Assembly: GCF_029227915.1 (NCBI RefSeq)
Contig: NC_079875.1
Span: 2,046,001-2,110,000, forward strand
Direction of reading: 5' to 3'
From: Hydractinia symbiolongicarpus
Lineage: Eukaryota > Cnidaria > Hydrozoa > Anthoathecata > Hydractiniidae
Length of the DNA: 64,000 nucleotides
Notes under the pieces: model-generated
Database searches by the model: none
What the model saw: the letters and a program-made list of their open reading frames with translations, nothing else
What the model was told of the DNA's origin: nothing
Part shown: positions 1 to 8,073 of the stretch, one piece after another
Layout: every line of letters begins with the position of its first letter
Numbering within the stretch: the stretch's first letter is position 1
Made by a program: the position numbers and the translations under genes

Positions 1-203
1 TTAAACTTCTTTTATTCAGCGTCTCATCAAAAATGAAAACATTTTTAAAAACTACAAGTCTCATGCGTTTTAGTGGTGAAAAAATAATTTAAAAAATCGT
101 TCGGGAAATGAGTTTACACCCTGGGTACTTTCTTTGTATACTTTTGACTATACGGGCCGAGTCCAAGATTTACGGGAAATTGCGGGTTTTCGTTTGCTGG
201 CGA
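1..203. repeat. Reference satellite monomer (203 bp)
   Basis: Taken from one TTAAAC to the base before the next. By hand count it has 33 C, 39 G and 10 CpG, so 35.5% G+C. It contains short A and T tracts at about positions 29-33, 36-39, 42-46, 47-51, 79-84 and 91-96, a GTATAC palindrome near 137, and the palindrome GCCGGC just before the unit boundary in most copies (GCTGGC in this one). On the minus strand, TTTATT at 10-15 reads AATAAA. I recognise no known satellite family, hammerhead ribozyme core or convincing CENP-B box in it. The unit boundary is arbitrary. Confidence 0.95.
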
Positions 204-2842
204 TTAAACTTCTTTTATTCAGCGTCTCATCAAAAATGAAACCATTTTTGAAAACTACAAGTCTCATGCGTTTTAGTGGTGAAAAAATAATTTAAAAAAT
301 CGTTCGGGAAATGAGTTTACACCCTGGGTACTTTCTTTGTATACTTTTGACTATACGGGCCGAGTCGAGGATTTACGGGAAATCGCAGGTTTTCGTTTGC
401 CGGCGATTAAACTTCTTTTATTCAGCGTCTCATCAAAAATAAAAACATTTTTAAAAACTACAAGTCTCATGGGCTTTAGTGGTGAAATATTAATTTAAAA
501 AATCGTTTGGGAAATGAGTTTACTCCCTGGGTACTTTCTTTGTATACTTTTGACGATACGGGCCGAGTCCAGGATTTACGGGAAATTGCAGGTTTTCGTT
601 TGCCGGCGATTAAACTTCTTTTATTCAGCGTCTCATCAAAAATGAAAACATTTTTAAAAACTACAAGTCTCATGCGTTTTAGTGGTGAAAAAATAAATTA
701 AAAAATCGTTCTGGAAATGAGTTTACTCACAGGGTACTTTCTTTGTATACATTCGACTATACGGGCCAAGCCCGGGATTTACGGGAAATCTCGGGTTTTC
801 GTTTGCCAGCGATTAAACTTCTTTTATTCAGCGTCTCATCAAAAATGAAAACATTTTTGAAAACTACAAGTCTCATAGGTTTTAGTGGTGAAAAAATAAT
901 TTAAAAATTCGTTCTGGAAATGAGTGTACTCACTGGGTACTTTCCTTGTATACTTTTAACTATACGGGCCGAGTCCGGGATTTACGGGAAATCGCGGGTT
1001 TTCGTTTGCCGGCGATTAAACTTCTTTTATTCAGCGTCTCATCAAAAATGAAAACATTTTTAAAAACTACAAGTCTCATGCGTTTTAGTGGTGAAAAAAT
1101 AAATTAAAAAATCGTTCTGGAAATGAGTTTACTCACAGGGTACTTTCTTTGTATACATTCGACTATACGGGCCAAGCCCGGGATTTACGGGAAATCTCGG
1201 GTTTTCGTTTGCCAGCGATTAAACTTCTTTTATTCAGCGTCTCATCAAAAATGAAAACATTTTTGAAAACTACAAGTCTCATAGGTTTTAGTGGTGAAAA
1301 AATAATTTAAAAATTCGTTCTGGAAATGAGTGTACTCACTGGGTACTTTCCTTGTATACTTTTAACTATACGGGCCGAGTCCGGGATTTACGGGAAATCG
1401 CGGGTTTTCGTTTGCCGGCGATTAAACTTCTTTTATTCAGCGTCTCATCAAAAATGAAAACATTTTTAAAAACTACAAGTCTCATGCGTTTTAGTGGTGA
1501 AAAAATAATTTAAAAAATCGTTCGGGAAATGAGTTTACACCCTGGGTACTTTCTTTGTATACTTTTGACTATACGGGCCGAGTCCAAGATTTACGGGAAA
1601 TTGCGGGTTTTCGTTTGCTGGCGATTAAACTTCTTTTATTCAGCGTCTCATCAAAAATGAAACCATTTTTGAAAACTACAAGTCTCATGCGTTTTAGTGG
1701 TGAAAAAATAATTTAAAAAATCGTTCGGGAAATGAGTTTACACCCTGGGTACTTTCTTTGTATACTTTTGACTATACGGGCCGAGTCGAGGATTTACGGG
1801 AAATCGCAGGTTTTCGTTTGCCGGCGATTAAACTTCTTTTATTCAGCGTCTCATCAAAAATAAAAACATTTTTAAAAACTACAAGTCTCATGGGCTTTAG
1901 TGGTGAAATATTAATTTAAAAAATCGTTTGGGAAATGAGTTTACTCCCTGGGTACTTTCTTTGTATACTTTTGACGATACGGGCCGAGTCCAGGATTTAC
2001 GGGAAATTGCAGGTTTTCGTTTGCCGGCGATTAAACTTCTTTTATTCAGCGTCTCATCAAAAATGAAAACATTTTTAAAAACTACAAGTCTCATGCGTTT
2101 TAGTGGTGAAAAAATAAATTAAAAAATCGTTCTGGAAATGAGTTTACTCACAGGGTACTTTCTTTGTATACATTCGACTATACGGGCCAAGCCCGGGATT
2201 TACGGGAAATCTCGGGTTTTCGTTTGCCAGCGATTAAACTTCTTTTATTCAGCGTCTCATCAAAAATGAAAACATTTTTGAAAACTACAAGTCTCATAGG
2301 TTTTAGTGGTGAAAAAATAATTTAAAAATTCGTTCTGGAAATGAGTGTACTCACTGGGTACTTTCCTTGTATACTTTTAACTATACGGGCCGAGTCCGGG
2401 ATTTACGGGAAATCGCGGGTTTTCGTTTGCCGGCGATTAAACTTCTTTTATTCAGCGTCTCATCAAAAATGAAAACATTTTTAAAAACTACAAGTCTCAT
2501 GCGTTTTAGTGGTGAAAAAATAATTTAAAAAATCGTTCGGGAAATGAGTTTACACCCTGGGTACTTTCTTTGTATACTTTTGACTATACGGGCCGAGTCC
2601 AAGATTTACGGGAAATTGCGGGTTTTCGTTTGCTGGCGATTAAACTTCTTTTATTCAGCGTCTCATCAAAAATGAAACCATTTTTGAAAACTACAAGTCT
2701 CATGCGTTTTAGTGGTGAAAAAATAATTTAAAAAATCGTTCGGGAAATGAGTTTACACCCTGGGTACTTTCTTTGTATACTTTTGACTATACGGGCCGAG
2801 TCGAGGATTTACGGGAAATCGCAGGTTTTCGTTTGCCGGCGA
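1..2842. repeat. Higher-order repeat A-B-C-(D-E)n
   Basis: Diagnostic differences give the monomer order from position 1 as A-B-C-D-E-D-E, then A-B-C-D-E from 1422, then A-B from 2437. Type A has CCAAGATTT and TTTGCTGGCG. B has GAAACCATTTTTG and GTCGAGG. C has AAAAATAAAAAC, GAAATATTAATTT and GACGATACG. D has CATTCGAC, CCAAGCCCGGG and TTTGCCAGCG. E has CATAGGTTTT, GAGTGTACTCACTGGG and TTTAACTATACG. The units are 1421 bp (seven monomers) and 1015 bp (five), and they differ by exactly one D-E dimer (406 bp). Copies of each type look identical or nearly so by eye. Confidence 0.9.
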
Positions 2843-3045
2843 TTAAACTTCTTTTATTCAGCGTCTCATCAAAAATAAAAACATTTTTAAAAACTACAAG
2901 TCTCATGCGTTTTAGTGGTGAAAAAATAATTTAAAAAATCGTTCGGGAAATGAGTTTACACCCTGGGTACTTTCTTTGTATACTTTTGACTATACGGGCC
3001 GAGTCCAAGATTTACGGGAAATTGCGGGTTTTCGTTTGCTGGCGA
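2843..3045. repeat. Chimeric monomer C/A
   Basis: This monomer begins with the type C signature AAAAATAAAAAC but continues with type A signatures: CATGCG, GAAAAAATAATTT, ACACCCTGGG, CCAAGATTT and TTTGCTGGCG. The switch lies between about 2880 and 2910. This is what an unequal exchange or gene-conversion tract within a monomer would leave. Confidence 0.75.
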
Positions 3046-3857
3046 TTAAACTTCTTTTATTCAGCGTCTCATTAAAAATGAAAACATTTTTAAAAACTAC
3101 AAGTCTCATAGGTTTTAGTGGTGAAAAAATAATTTAAAAATTCGTTCTGGAAATGAGTGTACTCACTGGGTACTTTCCTTGTATACTTTTAACTATACGG
3201 GCCGAGTCCGGGATTTACGGGAAATCGCGGGTTTTCGATTGCCGGCGATTAAACTTCTTTTATTCAGCGTCTCATCAAAAATAAAAACATTTTTAAAAAC
3301 TACAAGTCTCGTGGGCTTTAGTGGTGAAAAAATAAAATAAAAATTCGTTCTGGAAATGAGTTTACTTACAGGGTACTTTCTTTGTATACATTCGACTATA
3401 CGGGCCAAGCCCGGGATTTACGGGAAATTGCAGGTTTTCGTTTGCAGGCGATTAAACTTCTTTTATTCAGCGTCTCATCAAAAATGAAAACATTTTTGAA
3501 AACTACAAGTCTCATGCGTTTTAGTGGTGAAAAAATAAATTAAAAAATCGTTCTGGAAATGAGTTTACTCAGAGGGTACTTTCTTTGTATACATTCGACT
3601 ATACGGGCCAAGCCCGGGATTTACGGGAAATCTCGGGTTTTCGTTTGCCGGCGATTAAACCTCTTTCATTGAGCGTATCATCAAAAATGAAAACATTTTT
3701 GAAAACTACAAGTCTCATGCGTTTTAGTGGTGAAAAAATAATTTAAAAAATCGTTAGGGAAATGAGTTTACACCCTGGGTACTTTCTTTGTATACTTTTG
3801 ACTATACGGGCCGAGTCCAAGATTTACGGGAAATCGCAGGTTTTCGTTTGCCGGCGA
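3046..3857. repeat. Irregular satellite monomers next to the LINE
   Basis: Four monomers, at 3046, 3249, 3452 and 3655. They do not continue the A-B-C-(D-E) order. The first is E-like with an altered start (CTCATTAAAAATG). The second mixes C-like and D-like variants, with CTCGTGGGC and AAAATAAAATAAAAATTCG. The third is D-like. The fourth has the CCTCTTTCATTGAGCG start and a type A end. They mark the edge of the regular higher-order repeat. Confidence 0.7.
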
Positions 3858-3887
3858 TTAAACTTCTTTTATTCAGCGTCTCATCAA

Positions 3888-3891
3888 AAAT
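3888..3891. repeat. Target-site duplication of the LINE, left copy
   Basis: AAAT precedes the LINE's 3' end and recurs at 8088-8091 at its 5' end. With one AAAT removed, the satellite reads through from monomer position 34 (3891) to 35 (8092) without loss or gain. The duplication is only 4 bp and lies in an A-rich stretch, so a shorter duplication cannot be excluded. Confidence 0.6.
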
Positions 3892-3920
3892 TTGATTTGA
3901 TTTTTGATTTTGATTTTCTC

Positions 3921-3926
3921 TTTATT
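3921..3926 (-). terminator. Polyadenylation signal AATAAA of the LINE
   Basis: TTTATT on the plus strand reads AATAAA on the minus strand. It lies about 115 bp past the ORF2 stop and about 30 bp before the element's 3' end, which is the normal position relative to a cleavage site. It is a canonical hexamer in AT-rich DNA, so a chance match is possible. Confidence 0.5.
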
Positions 3927-4014
3927 TAACGTCGATAGATACAATAGTATTTAAATAACTAATTTAAATCGACAACAAAACGTAAAACAAGGCAAACAGC
4001 GATAAAAAATAAGA

Positions 4015-4033
4015 AAAATAAATAAATAAATAA
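4015..4033 (-). repeat. (TTTA)n microsatellite in the LINE 3' UTR
   Basis: Four to five TTTA units on the minus strand, directly after the ORF2 stop. In RNA this gives overlapping AUUUA pentamers, which resemble AU-rich instability elements. No function is shown. Confidence 0.7.
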
Positions 4034-4039
4034 GTAAAG

Positions 4040-6892
4040 TTAAAATATGTATGGTATATCCATGCATATTTGACAGGTGCAAACATCACCTTCCCAAAAT
4101 TTTATTGAGCTACGGAAGGCTTCGAGAGAAGGAGCATTCTTTGTAGCGTCAGGCACAGATATCCATAGCTTCCCTGCAATATTTGATAAAGTATTTAAGC
4201 CATAGTACGTTGTCCGACAAGTTGGTCGCCTGATCAAATTAAAGCAACGAAGGTTGTACTTGTTTTCCCTAACAGAAAATATCTCGTTCATATATAGAGG
4301 TGACAATCCATTTAAAAATTTGTAAACCTCTTTCATTAAATTCTGTAAATTGATGATGTGAATATTTTTAACATTACATAAGGATAAAAGTTCATCGTAA
4401 TTGCCATTTATATCGTCCTGTATGATTCTTAGACAACGTTCATGAATACGATTGATTCGATTATTCGCAACTTTTCCACAAAACATCCATACTAAGGGAC
4501 AGTGAGAAAACTGAGACAAAATAAATGAATTGAAGAGAAAACGCTTCATTTTGGGTGTCAAAAAGGAAGATATCCTTTGAAGCACGTTGAGTTTCCTACT
4601 AGCCTTATTACAGATGTTTTTGACATGCGAATGAAAGTTTAGTCTTGAGTCAATCGTAACACCAAGAAGCACTACAGACAATTTACACGCAATTTTCAAA
4701 TGGTTAAATATCAAACTTTCATCGTGATGACCTAATACAATATATTGATACTTTTTCAAATTTATTGCTAAGTAATTTTCATAAAACCAATTATTAACTA
4801 TGACCAAATTAGTAAGCAGTGTTTGTTTTACATCTTCTAATGAATTTTCACAAGCATATAAGGTGTTATCATCTACAAAGTTACAAAGGGATGATTGAAT
4901 AATGAACCAGAATAAATCGTTTATAGAATAATTGAAGAAAGGAGGTCCTAAGATTGATCCTTGTGGAACTCCAACTTGAAGAGGAAGCCATTCGCTAAAA
5001 GAAGAATTTATTCTGGTTCTCTGAAAACGATTTTTCAAGTATGAGTGAATAAATAATAAAGAAGATTCAGAAAAACCATAGGCATGCAGCTTTGCAATAA
5101 GCAAATCATGATTGATAGTATCAAAAGCTTTTGAAAGGTCCATTAGCACTGCTCCAACTACACCCTTATTATCAAGTGTGCTTTTCCATTGTTCAATCAT
5201 TCGAATGAGAGCATATTGTGTATTATAACCCTTTCTGAAGCCTGATAGATGAGGGCTGAGTTTGTCATGCATAAAAGTGTGCATTTGATTAAGAATAATT
5301 CTTTCAAAAACCTTTGATAAACAGGGAAGCAAGCTAACAGGTCTATATTTCTCCTTATCATTACAGTCACCCTTCTTAAAAACAGGTATAACCTCTGCAA
5401 GTTTTAAATCATCAGGAAAAATATTAGACTGTAAACAAAAATTTATAATATTAGTGAGGATAGGAACAAAGATATGAATAAACTTTTTCAACATAAAAAC
5501 TGGAAAATCACCACTAACAGAAGATTTCTTTGCATCCATGTCTTTGATGACTTTGAGAACATCAGGCTGTTCAACCAGCGAAAAATAGAACTTTTCATCA
5601 TAACCCACATTTTCACGAATTTTCAAAATACTGATGTGATTAGTATACGAGTGGATTGCATCGTGAATGGTTGCTGTATGTCTATCATCGTTTGGTTTGA
5701 TTGGTAAATTTTTCGTGATGTTGGTGTAATATTCATTGAAGATTTTGCATAATTTTTGTTCGTCGGTGACTATCTTTTCTTTCTCGGTTAAGATAATTTT
5801 GTTGGTGTTATAACTAACGTTTGAAAACAATGGCTTAACAGACTTCCAGAACTTTTTATTATCAGTAATGCTTGTCATACGTAAACCCTTGAAATACGAA
5901 CGTCTGGTTTTTCGTAATAAGGAAACACAGTAGTTTCTCTGTCTAGTGAAGTTGGACCAATTTTCTTTTGATCGTGATTTGTTATATATGCGACGAAGTT
6001 TGGATCTGTGCATAATAGCTTTGCGAAGCTTCTTGGTGATAAAAGGTGCGTTATTGAATCTTAGTATTTTCTTTTTCAATGGTGCAAAATGGTTTAGCGT
6101 AGACGTGATGCATAAATTGAATTGGTTAAAGTCGTAATTATTCTCAAGTAATTTCAAAAAGTTCATTGATAATGTTCTTTCAAAATCAAAGTAGTCAATT
6201 TTGTTGTAATTTCTGTAGTGTTTCACAATTGGGTCGCCTTTAATCACGTTCATTCTCATCACACTTCCAACAAATAAATGGCAATCTGATATGCCAGTTT
6301 CGATTGTTACACTATTTTTAAAGAAATTTGGTTGATTTGTTAATATGTGATCAATGCAAGAAGGCGAAGTACTTGACTTAAAGCAGGTTGGTGATTTGAT
6401 TAGTCTATGGAGGTCGTATGTTGAAATGAAGTTATCGAAATCTGTGTCACTTATTTCCATGTTTAAATCACCCATAATTATGATGTTTTCGTGATAGTTG
6501 AGATGTGAAATCAATACATTTGCGATTTGAGTTAAAAAGTAGTAATTTTTTTGTAACGGTGGTTTATATGCACCGATTAAAAGCCATTTGCGTTTTCGAA
6601 GATTTATTTCGACAACTAAAACTTCGATATCATCCGGTAAAGTATATTTTCGCAACACTTTGAAGGGAATATTTTCATTTATATAGAGTAAAATACCGCC
6701 ACCATGTCCATTTCTATCTTTCCTCAGAATTGCGTAATTATCTAACTTAAATTGAGCATCAGTGAACGATTCATCTATTTTCGTTTCAGTTAGAAGCAGA
6801 ACATCAATATTGTGCTTGAAAGTTAAATCAATTGCTTCGAACTTGTTTCGCAACGAGTTTACGTTCAAATGACCGACTATCAAGTTACACAT
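4040..6892 (-). CDS. LINE ORF2: APE endonuclease and reverse transcriptase
   Basis: A 950-residue frame that nicks target DNA and copies the element's RNA into it (target-primed reverse transcription). Endonuclease, about residues 5-210: HLNVNSLRNK with Asn10, TETK with Glu36, GDLN at 141-144, CIDHILTN with Asp181, and SDCH at 202-205. These match the catalytic set of APE-type nucleases. Reverse transcriptase, about 440-760: YRPVSLL near 516-522, LMDLSKAFDTINH with Asp585, GVPQGSILGP at 641-650, the active-site FVDD at 672-675, and LGVTID at 743-748. A thumb/C-terminal region ends in a CTCQIC cysteine cluster at 938-943. There is no RNase H. Oddities: FVDD in place of the commoner FADD, and GPPFFNYSIND where relatives usually have a GPLLFN-type stretch. 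The Met at 6892 is the first in frame, but the frame is open upstream to the UGA at 6994-6992, and the LRRSN stretch just before Met looks like normal protein of this family. The true N-terminus may therefore lie upstream. There are no internal stops. Confidence 0.93.
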   Translation of the reverse strand: MCNLIVGHLNVNSLRNKFEAIDLTFKHNIDVLLLTETKIDESFTDAQFKLDNYAILRKDRNGHGGGILLYINENIPFKVLRKYTLPDDIEVLVVEINLRKRKWLLIGAYKPPLQKNYYFLTQIANVLISHLNYHENIIIMGDLNMEISDTDFDNFISTYDLHRLIKSPTCFKSSTSPSCIDHILTNQPNFFKNSVTIETGISDCHLFVGSVMRMNVIKGDPIVKHYRNYNKIDYFDFERTLSMNFLKLLENNYDFNQFNLCITSTLNHFAPLKKKILRFNNAPFITKKLRKAIMHRSKLRRIYNKSRSKENWSNFTRQRNYCVSLLRKTRRSYFKGLRMTSITDNKKFWKSVKPLFSNVSYNTNKIILTEKEKIVTDEQKLCKIFNEYYTNITKNLPIKPNDDRHTATIHDAIHSYTNHISILKIRENVGYDEKFYFSLVEQPDVLKVIKDMDAKKSSVSGDFPVFMLKKFIHIFVPILTNIINFCLQSNIFPDDLKLAEVIPVFKKGDCNDKEKYRPVSLLPCLSKVFERIILNQMHTFMHDKLSPHLSGFRKGYNTQYALIRMIEQWKSTLDNKGVVGAVLMDLSKAFDTINHDLLIAKLHAYGFSESSLLFIHSYLKNRFQRTRINSSFSEWLPLQVGVPQGSILGPPFFNYSINDLFWFIIQSSLCNFVDDNTLYACENSLEDVKQTLLTNLVIVNNWFYENYLAINLKKYQYIVLGHHDESLIFNHLKIACKLSVVLLGVTIDSRLNFHSHVKNICNKASRKLNVLQRISSFLTPKMKRFLFNSFILSQFSHCPLVWMFCGKVANNRINRIHERCLRIIQDDINGNYDELLSLCNVKNIHIINLQNLMKEVYKFLNGLSPLYMNEIFSVRENKYNLRCFNLIRRPTCRTTYYGLNTLSNIAGKLWISVPDATKNAPSLEAFRSSIKFWEGDVCTCQICMDIPYIF

Positions 6893-6994
6893 GTTACTGC
6901 GACGTAGAGTGAAAATATCATATGTTGAATCAAAAGTATCTGAGGCAGTGTTCGGTGGATCTGTGTCGTAAATTTCGACAGGTTTTTTGTGTCA
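6893..6994 (-). other. ORF1-ORF2 junction: in-frame linker after a single UGA
   Basis: Read on the minus strand, the frame that completes ORF1 ends at UGA (6994-6992). The same frame then stays open for 33 codons (6991-6893) into the ORF2 Met. The linker is acidic and rich in Asp, Thr and Ser, and ends in LRRSN, which fits the basic stretch that precedes the endonuclease in related elements. SGNH, linker, endonuclease and RT would thus be one frame separated only by UGA. In several invertebrate relatives I recall these domains as a single polypeptide, so the UGA may be a nonsense mutation, a readthrough site or a real ORF boundary. Confidence 0.7.
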
Positions 6995-7115
6995 ATCCTC
7001 AATCACCTGTAGAAAGTTCCGAGACAATATTGAAGTCCCTTTCATATTTAGGTGAAGGCGACTTCTATTCAAATGCAAGTCGGGGTTTATATTATCATTA
7101 TTGATAAAGCCGATG
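6992..7115 (-). pseudogene. Detached C-terminus of LINE ORF1 (frameshifted)
   Basis: A shift of one frame at the A6 run (plus-strand T6 at 7116-7121) restores coding similar to the end of SGNH-type ORF1 proteins: NIGFINNDNINPDL, then SRLHLN with the candidate catalytic His at 7054-7052, then about 20 residues to the UGA at 6994-6992. The missing base is one A in the run (six present, seven needed). In the frame as it stands ORF1 reads nine unrelated residues and stops at 7087. The most likely cause is a single-base deletion or slippage. Confidence 0.8.
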
Positions 7116-8073
7116 TTTTTTGTTCGCAAAGATGAGCGAGAGATTTGTTGACTGCCATCACCTTTTCATTTAGTCTGTCTTTTCGTTGAATTATGCCCGA
7201 TATCATTACATTATTTTCACCAGATTTCAATTTAATAGCCAATTTTACTATGTTTTGAGCAATTTGATCGGTTTCGATTCTATTAAGATCGTTAGTGCCA
7301 CAATGAATAATAATGTTATCGGGAGACATGTTCGTAGTTGGTATTGCGTAACTTTCCATGCATTTAGTCGTGGCTCCAGAGAAGGATTTCACTATAATCT
7401 TGTTCTCGTTTGAAGAAAGTTTCCAGCCCTTCACTTCTTTTACAATCGAGTCTCCAATTATTTGCGTAACTTTAGATTTTTTGTCAGATCTCCTTCGCGG
7501 CGTTTTATGCGGCACTTCGTTGGCAACACTATTTACATCATCCATTATTTCTTCAATGGGCAAGTTTTCAAAGCGATTTGCGTGAATAAAGGAACTCTGT
7601 TTAATGATTTTTGCCTTAACGGTGTCCTTGGGAATTGTAAAATTCTCGTTTGTTTCGCAAGATTTTAATTTGTTGAAGCTATGAGAGTTATGTAGTATGT
7701 CGTCACGCGTTGATGATTTCGTCGCTAATAACATTTGTATCATTTCATTTTTGGCATTTACTTCCTTTTCCAAAAATAAAATCCTTTCCTCCAACACACT
7801 AAACATTTTATTACTATCCCATTCAGTAGAAACGTGACGGTTTGACAGAGCAACATTTTTAACACATTCATCAAGGTAGTTTTTAAGATCGTGTATTAGC
7901 TCACCTTTCATTTTTTGTAAGTTGATGTTTGAATACATGCGGTCTATAAACGATTCATCACTTTCTTTAACTCCATTTCTTTCAAGAATTATAGGAATAT
8001 CTGAAGTCGAGCTAATTTTACGAAGTGGTGTATCAATGAATTCTACAATTGGTGTATTAGTTAAATTTTCCAT
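7087..8073 (-). CDS. LINE ORF1: coiled-coil and SGNH/GDSL esterase-like protein (frameshifted)
   Basis: A 328-residue frame. The N-terminal part has no recognised fold. Residues about 91-118 form a likely coiled coil (VLEERILFLEKEVNAKNEMI), which in LINE ORF1 proteins mediates self-association. A basic patch PRRRSDKKSK lies at 192-201. The SGNH domain begins at about 202: block I IIGDSI with Ser209, a SFSGAT motif at 230-235, and HCGTNDL with the block III GTND at 259-262. The final catalytic His is lost from this frame because of a one-base deletion near codon 319, and the last nine residues are aberrant. In the family this protein binds element RNA; the role of the esterase domain is uncertain. 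I chose Met at 8073 because the 16 upstream codons to an ATG at 8121 come from satellite and junction sequence. It lies immediately upstream of ORF2 in the same transcription unit. Confidence 0.85.
   Translation of the reverse strand: MENLTNTPIVEFIDTPLRKISSTSDIPIILERNGVKESDESFIDRMYSNINLQKMKGELIHDLKNYLDECVKNVALSNRHVSTEWDSNKMFSVLEERILFLEKEVNAKNEMIQMLLATKSSTRDDILHNSHSFNKLKSCETNENFTIPKDTVKAKIIKQSSFIHANRFENLPIEEIMDDVNSVANEVPHKTPRRRSDKKSKVTQIIGDSIVKEVKGWKLSSNENKIIVKSFSGATTKCMESYAIPTTNMSPDNIIIHCGTNDLNRIETDQIAQNIVKLAIKLKSGENNVMISGIIQRKDRLNEKVMAVNKSLAHLCEQKTSALSIMII

Larger units (their letters stand above)
1..3891. repeat. Satellite array, left block (19 monomers plus 34 bp)
   Basis: Head-to-tail copies of a 203-bp monomer. 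The landmark TTAAACTTC recurs at 1, 204, 407, 610, 813, 1016, 1219, 1422 and so on to 3858, with no net length change over 19 copies. All copies have the same orientation. Constant landmarks in each monomer are GTCTCATCAAAAATGAAAAC, CTACAAGTCTCAT, TTTTAGTGGTGAAA, GGAAATGAG, GTATAC, TATACGGGCC, TTTACGGGAAAT and TTGCCGGCGATTAAAC. Monomers differ at a limited set of positions and fall into recurrent types. The block stops at monomer position 34, where the retrotransposon interrupts it. No gene is visible. Open frames such as 476-673 (minus) and 507-701 (plus) are repeat shadows. Confidence 0.98.
3892..4039 (-). other. LINE 3' UTR and 3' terminal tail
   Basis: Follows the ORF2 stop (TAA at 4042-4040, minus strand). 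It is AT-rich and ends in an imperfect run of TCAAA/TCAAAA-like units (3917-3892, minus strand) instead of a long poly(A). Short tandem 3' repeats of this kind are typical of CR1, L2 and RTE-type LINEs, in which the reverse transcriptase recognises the RNA 3' end. The boundary is set by the return to satellite at 3891. Confidence 0.8.

Noticed and set aside
10-40. Possible hammerhead ribozyme on the minus strand (TTTGATGAGACGCTGAATAAA)
   Set aside because: It has UGAUGA followed by GAA, but the essential C before UGAUGA is a U, GACGCU does not form a good stem II, and the A after GAA is U. It does not meet the hammerhead core.
140-160. CENP-B-box-like sequence (TTTTGACTATACGGG)
   Set aside because: It matches seven of the nine core positions at the right spacing, but roughly half a match this good is expected per monomer by chance over both strands. 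The monomer class that gains TTCG has it one base out of register.
507-701. Repeated 60-102 residue open frames such as MGNEFTPW... and MYTFDYTG... on the plus strand, and MRLVVFKN... on the minus strand
   Set aside because: They recur because the satellite recurs. The 203-bp monomer is not a multiple of three, so frames break across units. There is no gene context, and the variation between copies shows no obvious codon pattern. Ribosome profiling or a synonymous/nonsynonymous test over all copies could reverse this.
1-3891. CRISPR-like array
   Set aside because: There is no repeat/spacer alternation: the whole 203-bp unit is conserved, and no cas genes are present.
5197-5400. Short open frames inside the LINE in other frames (for example 5197-5400 minus, 5474-5707 plus, 7186-7668 plus)
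   Set aside because: They overlap the ORF1 and ORF2 coding frames and have no recognisable domain, so they are shadows.
7116-7121. Programmed -1 frameshift at the A6 run in ORF1
   Set aside because: The zero-frame phase is CAA AAA ACA, which does not fit the X XXY YYZ slippery pattern, and one missing base in a homopolymer is the simpler explanation. It is kept only as an alternative in the findings.
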